A stretch of DNA of 64,000 nt, taken from Trichinella spiralis (taxonomy: Eukaryota; Nematoda; Enoplea; Trichinellida; Trichinellidae). A model generated the notes under the pieces. That model searched no databases and was not told where the DNA came from. It saw only the letters and a list, made by a program, of their open reading frames with translations. Shown here piece by piece: positions 25,252 through 35,447 of this stretch. Within the stretch, counting starts at the first letter, position 1, and the number at the start of each line of letters is the position of its first letter. The stretch is from NCBI GenBank assembly GCA_000181795.3, contig CM012954.1, positions 8,695,947 to 8,759,946 of the forward strand, given 5' to 3'. A program made the translations under genes and the position numbers.

Positions 25252-25983
25252 ATGAAGTCAGCTGGCGGCATATTGTTGTGGTTAATATATATTACAAGTC
25301 AACTAGTGTCAACTTTCAGTTGGCTAAAAATTCGTGCAGTTTGGCTTGATTTAGACGAAGCTTGCTATTTGCCAGTTTGTCATAAAGCGATGTTTGAAAT
25401 TTCATTAATGGCCAACGACGTGCGACGCAGTGTCAATTGGCCTCTTGATCACAATGAGGCAAATTTGGTGGACACAGATTTGCCACTTCCGGCTAATTTT
25501 GAAGAACTGGAAGCAAATGTATCTGTTCGGATTATTGGCACTGATCCAGTGTACGGTTTTCAAAGAGTCTGTGACAGTGTCGAACATACCAGCACCAATT
25601 TGACTCCAGGCGAAGGAAGAGGTGCCGTTCTGAATGGTCGTTGTTTCAACACTACGTTGATTTTTATTTCCAACGCTGAACTGTCTTGCAATGCAACCGT
25701 CATAGCTAATGACAATTCTTCAGGGCAAAATTTTGGATCGTCATTTTCATTATTATCTGCAAGTAGTTTTGCACATATTGTTTTACCGGTGCTTCTCGTT
25801 GCTGTTGCTTTCGTTACGTTCGCTATTACAGTACTTGGTTTTTTGGCATTGACTGGTAGACGTCAAGATGGAATTCCAAGTGTTGCAGAAAGAAAATCCT
25901 CTTCTAGACGACAATCTAGAAGCTCCGTCTCATGTTGTTGGCCTGCTTGTGTCAGTGATTGTTCATTGATTGAGCAGGTGTGA
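25252..25983 (+). CDS. orphan single-pass membrane protein
   Basis: An open frame of 243 residues without an intron. A signal peptide of about 23 residues (ILLWLIYITSQLV core) is followed by an ectodomain of about 150 residues with five cysteines and several N-glycosylation sequons (NVS, NTT, NAT, NSS). One TM segment follows at about 174-199, then a Ser/Arg-rich tail with a vicinal CC. I do not recognise a family. The start is the first ATG; an in-frame TTG lies seven codons upstream. AATAAA at 26283-26288 suits a 3' end. The last codons overlap a possible donor (GTGTGA at 25979), and small downstream exons (26123-26138, then 26181 or 26211 onward) could be joined in phase for a longer basic tail. 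Confidence 0.7.
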   Translation: MKSAGGILLWLIYITSQLVSTFSWLKIRAVWLDLDEACYLPVCHKAMFEISLMANDVRRSVNWPLDHNEANLVDTDLPLPANFEELEANVSVRIIGTDPVYGFQRVCDSVEHTSTNLTPGEGRGAVLNGRCFNTTLIFISNAELSCNATVIANDNSSGQNFGSSFSLLSASSFAHIVLPVLLVAVAFVTFAITVLGFLALTGRRQDGIPSVAERKSSSRRQSRSSVSCCWPACVSDCSLIEQV

Positions 25984-26703
25984 ATTTTGAAAATTTCCTT
26001 TTTCCAATCACTGTTACTGGAAATCACATTCTTTCTACACACTCATAAAGCGAAGTGTTTTTCTTGTCGTCTGAATTTGAATCTTGCTTCTTTTGACCTC
26101 AAATGTGTATTTGTTTATTCAGATTACTATAAAAAAAAGTAAGAAAATCTACATGTATATTTTGAGAAAAAGTTTTCAAAGCATGCATCAGTCGGTCTAC
26201 ATTATACAGAACGAAGCAGTGCAATCAATTCTAAGCAGTGGAGGTATTCAAAGGAGAAATTCAATTCTGAGCCTATTCTTAAAATAAAAAGAAACCAAAG
26301 TTTAAAGTCATTGATTAAACATAATCTAATCTAATGCATGCATGCTATTAATGATAGTTCAACATCAGCTGTACAATCGGTCGCTTGTATTTCAAATATA
26401 ATTTCTATCTAAGAAGCATTCTAAGCTGGGAGCAAATGAGTTTTGTCATCCGATTCTATTGTATTTGATATTGACATGACATTATGGATAAGAAGGCAGC
26501 TTCTGCTAACTGATTTGCTAATGTGAGAAAGTCAAATAATGTCATCGTAGCAGTTAATTCTTCTCAATTAAGCTACGTTATTAATTTGCACATTAGCATA
26601 GAAAATGCAATTAATTAAGATACCATTTATAACTTATAACTGCAGAACGAAATGGGCAATTCAATTAATGTAAAATTTTTCATTTACTGATATTTACGGT
26701 AAC
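25984..26703. other. gap between orphan membrane gene and serine-protease homologue
   Basis: Holds the presumed 3' UTR and poly(A) signal of the upstream gene and possibly alternative C-terminal exons for it. Otherwise AT-rich; no separate gene seen. Confidence 0.55.
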
Positions 26704-27829
26704 ATGCAGAAACTTTTATGGGCTTTATGGCTTTATTCTATAATCAGTTTGGTCTTGAAGCAGGTATGAAGCATGTCTGCAGTTCAACTTTTAGTTTAAT
26801 TTTTATTTATAATTTGAAGAGTCATGGAATAGACTGCGGAATAGGATGGCAGCGTGAGGGGATACTTGGTTATACGGTAATTATTTTTGGATTCAATGAA
26901 GGCAGGGTGTACAAAGACTGCATTGGAACGTTACTTCAAACAAGTCTAAATTGCAATTTTACCAACTTGGTTTTGACATCCAAAACTTGTGTGGAGAAAG
27001 AGTAAATTAAATTTGTTTATGCAGAATTCTTTCTTTTTTGATGATGAATTTCTTTTAAGAAACATTGAAAAAACTTTGGTGATTCCTACAAAATTATACA
27101 ATCCTGCTCTACCAGATGGAGGTATAAGAATCAGGCAAATTCTCACGGGAAATGAATCGATAACATATCGCTCCGCGTTTATCCCAGTGAATTTTGCTTT
27201 ACTGAAGTTGCACGTTCCAATTCGACTAGGAAATAAGCATTTTGCCGTTTGCCTTCCTCCTATGAGAATCAGACTTCCGTCACATGTACATTGCTTAGCT
27301 CCAAAGTTGTTAAATACTGCATCCATCAGCTACGGATCACCGTTAAAGATTGAAATTTTGAGCAGTTCATATTGTTGGATGCATTTGCGATATATGAAAT
27401 TCTTCTCCTACAAATTTATATGCGGGCATCTGAAATTTAGCTCTAGTTCGAGAGGAGATGATATTCAGGTAAGAATTTATACGAAACATGTGAAAATGTT
27501 GAAAAATAAGCTGAATCGCTTTTTCTTAAATCATCTAAACATGTAAGGCAAACTGCAACTAAAATGGTGATAGTGTTTTTTTCATCTGCAGAAAATTCAT
27601 TTAGAAAAAGAATGTGCTTTTCGAAGGTCTTCCACTGTTGTGCAGGATTGGTAGAAAGTATTTCCAATATGGAGTATTTGATTGGGTTAAAAATTTTAAA
27701 AAAGATATGAATATTCCTCCGTTTACAATTTTTTCAGCAATTTATGGAATGATGGATGCAATTGAAAAGTATCGTTCTCAACATTATGTTGAAAGTTTTG
27801 CAAGTCACCTGATTATTCAAAACTTTTGA
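26704..27829 (+). CDS. trypsin-fold serine protease homologue, catalytically dead
   Basis: Four exons: 26704-26763, 26820-27001, 27060-27468 and 27605-27829, 291 residues. Signal peptide in exon 1. The S1 chymotrypsin landmarks are recognisable but mutated: KDCIGTLL then VLTSKTCV where VLTAAHC is expected (His57 to Thr); VNFALLKL where NDIALLKL is expected (Asp102 to Asn), followed by the usual CLPP; and LFEGLPLLC where GDSGGPLVC is expected (Ser195 to Glu), followed by the GVFDWVK strand. No IVGG activation site. It is therefore a pseudoprotease, perhaps a binding or regulatory decoy. It faces a paralogue at 28311-29796 tail to tail with the same Asn and Glu changes. The start of exon 4 could be 27611 instead of 27605 (two Lys fewer). 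Confidence 0.82.
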
Positions 27830-28310
27830 AAGAAAGCTATTGAAGTTGTTTAAATTAAAAACATAATTTTGGTTAATTTGATATGGATTTGTGATATTGT
27901 TATTTGCAGATTGCTTAAAAGTTGTTATTCTTTTTGAATTACTATTTAATCTACAAATGATCCAGTTATGAATATGTAAAAATTTGAAATTTTTTTTGAA
28001 TGCAATCATTTATTATTATTATTATTATTATCTCTTTATTTTTATCTGGGATTGAAATAGTCGTTAATTTCACGTTGCTTATTTTGTATTTATTCAAAAC
28101 ATGAATATTCTTTTCATATTTTATTTAATTTCAAGTCTTTTCAAATTTAAGTTGTACTTAGTCACTGAAATAATCTGCTTTTTTGTTAATTTTTTTATTG
28201 GGAAAACATTTTGATAAACAATTCGGGAGAATTTTATTAAATGAAACTGTTGCGGTTGTGCAATTTGATGGATGAATAAGGAATCATGAAGTGAATATTG
28301 GATGATCAGT
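27830..28310. other. gap between the tail-to-tail pseudoprotease genes
   Basis: Carries both 3' flanks. TTTATT at 28194-28199 reads as AATAAA for the minus-strand gene. A (TTA)n run lies at about 28010-28031. No gene. Confidence 0.7.
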
Positions 28311-29796
28311 TCATAGAAGAATATCATATAATCCGATCATATCTTTAATATCAAAATGCCGATTGGTGAAGTTCTCTTTCGTTACTTCGTTAATTATAGG
28401 TGTTATATTAAACGTTGCAGAAAAAAATGCGACAGGATAATGTGTATCTTGATTATTCGAAATCTTTATCCAGTCAAAAATTCCAAATTGATAGATTAAA
28501 CCATCTTTGATGCAGAGCAGAGGAGCACCTTCTAGCAGCATATCCGCAGTCTGTGAAATTAAAAAGCTTTTCGCTTTCATCATCTTCATTTGCAAATGAC
28601 ATTTAAATTTAATCATTGTATATGTTTCAATAAAGTTAACTGATGGTTTGATGCATTTTAATGATTATTTGTTAAATTGTTCATATTAAATTATTTAACT
28701 ACCGCATATAAATAGCTTTTTAAATTTAACTATATATTTTTATTTTATCATCATTTCAATGTAAAAATGAAAACTTCCCCGAGCATCTTAAATTTACCAA
28801 GTCCTATTGAAATATTGAAAAATAAAAATGTATGTTGAATTATGAATTAAAAATGAACTACTGTTATGAAGTAACTGTACAATTAATTTCAGTTTATCAT
28901 TTTCAAACTGCAGTTATTTCAATTAATCAATTAATAGCTGTATATTTATATAAATAATTTTTTAACATGCAGTTAAAAACAGGCTATTTATTTACCATAT
29001 CGTTGTTGGCAGGAGCAAATGGCATGAGAAATTTTGCGCAGAAATGCCTCCCCGGAAGAATTCTTTTATTGTGTCGACGACAATATGAAAATGATTGTAA
29101 AACCATGATGTAAGCATTGCCATATGAAGTTAATATATTGTAGTGTATTCTTGGCACAAAGCAAGGTTGCGCACTGATGGAATCTGAAGGATCAGTGGGT
29201 AAGCACACGGGTTTATTGAACTGGGAAACTTTAATTGGACGATTAAGCTTCACAATGGCAAAATTGAACGGTGTTCTTGCTAATTCAGCATTTTGGTAAT
29301 CTTTTGGAGTGATAAATTTTTTAATATAACTCCCATCTCCAGCAGAAAATTGAAGCAAGGAAGGAGCCAGCATCACTTTAGTTTCTCCAACTTTCCTAAA
29401 GTATAATTTGAAATGTTGATCATATTGAAACTTGTAAAATTAATAATGTTGCCAAGTTGATATGCAGTGACGTGATGTTAGAACAATGTCAGTATGAGTG
29501 CTGTTCGTCCACTGGGGTAATATGGTGCCCATGCAGTCTTTGTAATATTTGTTTTCATGGAAGCCTGTGAAAATGGTGAGGTATGATATAAGACTTGCAT
29601 ATTCCCTTGCATTGCCACACTGCATTATCTGACACTAAACGCGGACGATCATACTTTGTTTCATATTGTCTTAATTGTATACCTCTGAAAATTGGCTGCA
29701 AGTAAGAAAGTTAAACGCGAAAAGCCAGTAACTTGCTGTCCAGATTGCTTTCCTAGCGTGAATATTAATAGATTGCTTTGAGTTTGACGCAGTCAT
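28311..29796 (-). CDS. trypsin-fold serine protease homologue, catalytically dead (paralogue)
   Basis: Four exons: 29796-29683, 29628-29453, 29395-28996 and 28550-28311, 309 residues. The N terminus has a hydrophobic segment (AIWTASYWLFAFNFLTC), probably a leader. S1 landmarks: KDCMGTIL, VLTSRHC (His57 retained), FNFAIVKL (Asp102 to Asn), KPVCLP, and LLEGAPLLC (Ser195 to Glu) followed by GIFDWIK. Intron phases match the plus-strand paralogue, so the pair arose by inverted duplication. Intron 2 needs a GC donor (TTG then GCAACA at 29452) to keep the frame; no in-frame GT donor is present before a stop. That is either a genuine GC-AG intron or a sign of damage. Poly(A) signal about 115 bases after the stop. 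Confidence 0.75.
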
Positions 29797-30503
29797 TTGA
29801 AATGTTAAATTCACGAACAATTCAGATTAACGAAAGGTGAATCTATATAGTTGCCGGTATCGAATATGTAGGATAAGTAAATAGTTGAATTGAGGGTTCA
29901 TTAAGTAAAGTGGTTGTTCAAAAATAGTATTCATTTAGCATCTATTCAAATTAATACAAGAAAATTTTTATCCAAAATTGCAAATGAAACCAATTACTGT
30001 TAAAAGGATGAATATATTTTATTTGTATATAATCAATTAAAATGAAATTGATAAGTTGTGCGTGAAGTGTGTTTGCTCAAAATTGCATCTTTTGATTAAA
30101 TCAATGTTTCTCTTGACTCTCAATTTAGACTCATATATTTAATATTCACATTGCAGCCAGTATTGAAAGATAAATACTGGTATTGAAAAATATAATAAAA
30201 ATGAATATTGAAACAAAATATGGTGTGCTTATATTTTGGGATTTTTGTATTATCGTTCTGAAATTCCATAACGAACTCGCTATTTTCTTTCCTAGAAGAA
30301 GGTCATTTTCTGAAATTCATTCGAAAAATATAATATCAAATTTGATTATTATAATTTGAAAAAAATGAAAGTAGATGAATTTTAAAGTTTCATTTTTAAA
30401 ATTTTAAACATGAAAAGTTTTAATTTTAAACATTTTCCACTTTAAAAAGACTTTGTCGATTTGGTAAAAGATGTAAAAATACAAAATCAGCTAGCTGTAT
30501 TGT
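29797..30503. other. divergent promoter gap
   Basis: Lies between the minus-strand pseudoprotease and the plus-strand type II membrane gene. Strongly AT-rich; no exon-like frame or clear motif seen. Confidence 0.6.
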
Positions 30504-31662
30504 ATGTCGTACGGTTGCTGCACTATGCCCGAGAAATTCAGTTTCATGAAAGACTCCGGTACAAATGCATCTACAACAGATTACGTGTTTTATGGCAAAA
30601 CGCCCGAAGACAATTACCCTGCACCATCAAAAAAGAATGCTGCTCTGCAAATGAAGGACTGTTTTCAAAAAATTATAAACTCAATTATGCTAATTGTGTT
30701 CACCATTTTCGTTACTGTTGTTTTCCGCGTGTTGCTGAAGCACTACGAAAATCAATCTTTTCTACAAACTTTGGAAATATTACCCGATTTAAGTGCACTA
30801 TGTGCGCAGGAAGGAAATTCAGTTTGCTATTATCATCCGTCCATATATCCTAATACATGTAAATTCACAGTTTGTCAAAGTTTGTATCTAATACTGGACA
30901 ACGTGACAATGGACAGGTTGATTGTCAAAAGAGATAGCGCAACATTTCGCATAGCAGTACCAGATATGACACTGTGCGGCAGAGAAAAGTGGTGTATGAA
31001 TGGAGAATGCGTCAAGGCTCCAAGTTCACTGCAGCACAAAATGGCGGATCGGAAAGGCAAATGGGTCCCCGATCCTCGATGCTTCATCTACAAAAATGTC
31101 GAGTTAAAAAGTAAAATATCTACAGTTATTCTTTTTTTTCAAATTTATTATTTATCTTTTTTTCAGATGCAATTCATTATTATCGATTTCCAAAATTTAC
31201 ACTTACCAGTGATCGTGAAACGTGCCAGAAATCGAAAGGAATGCCTCTGTTTTACATTGAACTGTTCAGTCCTATTGGACCGATTCCATTTGGACATGTA
31301 GAAGATAGCTGGAAAAGTTCTTTGAATCCATTTATCGCCGCATACCAGTGGTCAGTCTGTCCTTCACAACCAAAAAGGAGCGACTACATGAAAGACGTAT
31401 TGAAAAAATTTTTATCATTAATTTATTTTACTTTTCATTTATTTATTTTCAAAAATTTTAGTTTTGCAAAACAAAGTTCTCACAGTCATTCGATGCGTAC
31501 GCTTTGCGCGAGGAAGTCTGCACTTTCAAATGTGCAGAAGACGGTGAAACGTACGCACTGCCGAACGGCATGACTTGCTTTTCCAAACGACATTACCACG
31601 AAACGATGTGCTTCATGGGACTCTGCATTGAAAAATTTTCAAGATTGGACTATTTGAACTAA
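30504..31662 (+). CDS. orphan type II membrane protein with Cys-rich ectodomain
   Basis: Three exons: 30504-31110, 31167-31396 and 31462-31662, 345 residues, in phase. A cytosolic N-terminal segment of about 55 residues is followed by one TM at about 57-78, then a lumenal or extracellular region of about 265 residues with many cysteines. Two stretches share a C-x(4-6)-C-x2-G-x-C pattern, CGREKWCMNGECV in exon 1 and CFSKRHYHETMCFMGLC in exon 3. This resembles the short Cys motif that ends the cysteine-rich region of ADAMTS and reprolysin proteins, but no protease domain is present. No family assigned. Its neighbour is the pseudoprotease pair, and all may belong to a lineage-specific secreted/surface set. 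Confidence 0.7.
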
Positions 31663-33568
31663 TTATTTGAATAATATTTATTATTAATTATTTTTCACAA
31701 TCAGTTCTAATTTTACTTCACATATTGAATTTATTTTTCATTTTCTTTTTAATTATTCACATGAATGAATATCTTCAAATAGAAAATTTAAGCAGTGTTC
31801 ATTGGAAGAATTTTAATTTCAACGAACCAACTCACTTATTTCAGAGCTGTAATTTGCATAGTTGTTTTTTTGAAATTATAAAATCAGTTCACATTTTTCA
31901 TCGATTTCAAACCATCAACTGTCGCTTTGTTCAGTGTATCGGAAGAATCGTAATTGCAAATGCAAAACTTGCAAAGCACAGCAACACTTGCAAATTTCAT
32001 CATGATAACTAACGATTATTATTAAATTATGCTATGCTATGAAATTTACAATAATACATTTATAGAAAATTTCGACAATTAAATCAAATACTTTAAAATT
32101 CGAATAAATACTGAAAAACTAACAAAAAGCAGTTTCTATTTTCCATCAATAAGATTCATCCATGATTTTCATTACTTTTACTGTATGTGTTTTCTACGAT
32201 GACGACTTTTGTACGATACGATTTATACTTTACATAATATGAAATGGCTTCGTTCAAAATTCGTTCGACAAGTATTAATTGTACAAGCAGTTAAAGGTAA
32301 AAAATATTTTATCTATGTTTTTCTATTGTAATATGCGAAAGAAGCCATTTATACAAATAATCGTGAATTAGTTGATTGTGAAGAGGTTTTTTCTTCTATA
32401 TCATTTCTTTTCTCATGCTTTCCTCATTATATAGTTTCTTTTCTCTTTTTCATGAATATTTCTGCTGTAATTTCATGTTTGACATAATAGGTGAAATATA
32501 TTTTTTTGTGTGTGGAAAAAAATTCCCTTACTTAAGTAGCCGTTTTGTGTTGATAAAAATGCACTTCTGATATGGCAGTTGTTAATAGTAATTGGTAATT
32601 TTTTCCACTGCTTTGTTTAAATAGAATCTGTTCAAATAGCTTTGCTGTGAATAGTTTCCTGTATTTTTAATTGGAGCACTTTAAGTATTAATTGACTGAT
32701 TGATTGATTGTTTTTTTCAAATTGTTGGCGGTGATTTCAAAGACTAGTTGAACGCTAGACGTTGCATTTTATTTTGTTCTGTTTGGTCTGAATGAAAATT
32801 GTTCAGCGCTTTGCTTTGCAGTCGAAATTGTAATGTAACACTTTATCATTGTCGACACGATGGTCAAATTGTTTGCTTTTATATATTTAAAAAAATCAAT
32901 GAACTCTTTTGATACTTTCCATTATCAGCAAGCTATGCATGAGATTGTCGGTTCAGGTAATTCGGTGAGCAAATTTTTTGAATGAAATAAACTTTTTTGT
33001 TTCGCTTTTCTAAATTGAATTTCAAAAGATTTGTAAATTTGTTTTCAATATCCATGAAATGCTGCTCAGTTTTTACTTTTTACTTATTTTCAATTAATAT
33101 TTTTAAAAGCAATACATCATTTGTTGATGAAAATAAATGAACTAATGCTCTAGCACATGGTATAGCCAATCAATGAGCGGAAATAGTTAGGTGCAGTTTT
33201 TCAGTTGGAAATATTCTCATCTGAGGTTTGATTCATTAGGTCTAACAGCTAGTTTCAGTATCGAATTTTATTAGCATATTGGATATATATGCTTAAAGTT
33301 GCTCTATTCGATGTCAGTGTTAAATTTAAGAAATGGAAAAGGAACAGTGAATTTTTTTTGGGCAAATAAATTTTCAGTTCATTTTGCCCAGTAAATATTT
33401 ATTTAAAATAATCAGAGGATAGACGGGGCTTCAATAATTGGATCAGTTGAAAAAAGAAGAAAAGAAAAGAGAAAAAAGATCCGTTTGAAATTGAATGAAT
33501 AGATGAGAAAATTGAATAATCGGTCAGTTTAGTTGTTCTCTTGCGCTGTTGGTTTGCTGAGGTGGAAA
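31663..33568. other. intergenic gap
   Basis: AT-rich with no supported gene. TTTATT at 33398-33403 reads as the poly(A) signal of the globin gene, about 170 bases past its stop. The 33.42-33.48 kb stretch is purine-rich. Confidence 0.65.
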
Positions 33569-34264
33569 TTATTGTTCAACGGCATAACACTGTACTCCTT
33601 TCAAATAGCCAATTTGCATGCAATCCAACATGAAGGCGATGGTCTTTCGCCAGGCGTTCGTAGAACGTTTTCGAGAGGGAAGTTTTCTGGTCACATTTTC
33701 CACCAAATCGAACAGTACATCGCCGAAAATTAGCCAATATGCCGGATCAAAGCCACGTTTTGTCAATACCCAATGTTGAGCACCGAGGTCGATCAGGGAG
33801 TCGGCAATGTTCACATCCACGTTGGAAATGTTGACCATGAGAATGTCGATTACATCCTAATGATGAGATGGAATGAGAATTGTTAAGAACAAGCAAAAAG
33901 AAAATTATTATGTGCAAATTTGTTTGTGATAATAGTACAATACCTGAAAAATCATGGTATGCCTGTGAAGACGTGTACTGTTCAATGCCATCTCAGTATC
34001 CAACGCGGATACGCCGAACAGTGATTTCAGATCTGGTCGTCGGTTGAAAATTTGACGAAAAATTTCCATACCAACCAGATGTTGGTGTTTTTCCTTCAAC
34101 GCTGCCCAGACGTTTCTGGTTAAAATCACTTCTTTCGGATTAAGCACTAGACTGATCGGTTTTTGCTCATCAGCGCTACAGCATTCATTTTCGGCATTGT
34201 TCAGACGTGACAATTCGAAATACTTCCCGGCTGGAGGAATATTGCGGCTGAAATGGGCACCCAT
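33569..34264 (-). CDS. nematode-type globin, probably N-myristoylated
   Basis: Two exons, 34264-33944 and 33856-33569, joined in phase 0, 202 residues. The globin fold is recognisable: a B/C region NVWAALKEK, a CD Phe in NRRPDLKSLFGVS, a probable E7 His in RLHRHTMIF, and the proximal F8 His in DLGAQHWVLTKRGF followed by the Trp/Phe-rich G helix. The N terminus begins MGAHFS, a good N-myristoylation motif, with a 60-residue extension before the fold. C. elegans has many such globins, several membrane-anchored and neuronal, thought to act in oxygen or redox sensing rather than transport. The start is the ATG that creates the Gly2; an upstream in-frame codon lacks this feature. Confidence 0.88.
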
Positions 34265-35447
34265 GATCGTCGATCTTTGGAACTTTCTCTTACCCCAACT
34301 GCTCACTTGTTAAGCAGTGCTTGCTTTGGCAGAGCTGACTGGGCGGAGCTGGACTGAGAGAATCGTTAAAGCGAGCAACAGTTGTCTTTCTATTCAATTT
34401 ACTTACCCCGGCTAGTTGATTTTTCCTTTTCCTTTTCCTTTTTCTTTTTCTCCGTGTGCATTTTCTTTTCATGCTGATTTTTCTCCATTGACAAAATCAG
34501 ATTCATTTTCAACATCCACTGACCGACCGACTGATTTGGTTTGTTCAATTTTTGACAATCAAGCTTAATATTTGCATACTTTTGACCGAGGTAAATCGAT
34601 GAATTTGGTTGGGTAAATTATCGTCAACCGACATCTCTTCTCATCAGTGAATCGCATCTCTTCTTGTCCAACTGGCGAACTATCCTCCCTCCCTCCCTCC
34701 CCTCTCTCTCTCTTTCTCTCCCTCTCTCCCTCTCTCCCTCTTATCATGCCTAATCATTTTTGATTATTCCAACAATTTTCCAACTTTCAACACTACTATT
34801 GTAAATAACAACTAATGGCACGAAATAAATGCAACTTTCATCATTTTTTCCAACAATATCTATCTACTTACTACACTGATCGTTAAGTTGCTTTATTTGA
34901 ACAATTTTATGTATTTATTTATTTATTTATTCATTGTTATTGATACAATCTTCATCTTTGGCAGATCTTAATGTTTAGTAATGTTATTTATTCATGTTCG
35001 AGCGGTTGTCGTTTTCTCATTTTTTGTTTCTTTCTTTAGTATTCGTTATATCCAATTTATAGCACATCACTGACTGAACAAGTCAATGGAATTGATTGAT
35101 CGGATGGCAATGTTTTTGAAAGTTTGAATTTTTTTTAGCCCATTTCACTTTCACTTGATGTGTTTATTTGAATTCCTAAGTGACACCACCGTGTGTTATG
35201 AACATAGTTTTTTGAGCGTAAAAATTGTTTTTACTTATCACATTGTTATGTTTTAAATTCACTATTTTTCATTTTATTTGTTCTTTGTTTTGTACGATTT
35301 GTTATACATGCTGAACGTTGTTTTCTTCTTTGGATACTGTTGTTGGTATAATTCTTGATTGTAATGTTTGTCGTACTGTAGGTAGATCTGTATGGTTTAA
35401 GTCCGCATTGTGGCAGCCCGGCAGCTGTAGCACAGTGACAAGCTGAG
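34265..35447. other. divergent promoter region, globin and IL-17-receptor-like genes
   Basis: Starts of two divergent genes lie at its ends. It contains a pyrimidine tract at 34681-34741 (CTCCC then CTCTC runs) and a shorter T/C-rich tract at about 34418-34450. GAGA/CT tracts are common in metazoan promoters; binding here is inference. Confidence 0.5.
34681..34741. repeat. CT-rich simple repeat
   Basis: About 60 bases of almost pure pyrimidine, CTCCC units grading into CT units, on the plus strand. It lies midway in the divergent promoter region. Confidence 0.9.

Noticed and set aside
26704-27829. An active trypsin-like protease
   Set aside because: All three catalytic positions are substituted and no activation cleavage site is present.
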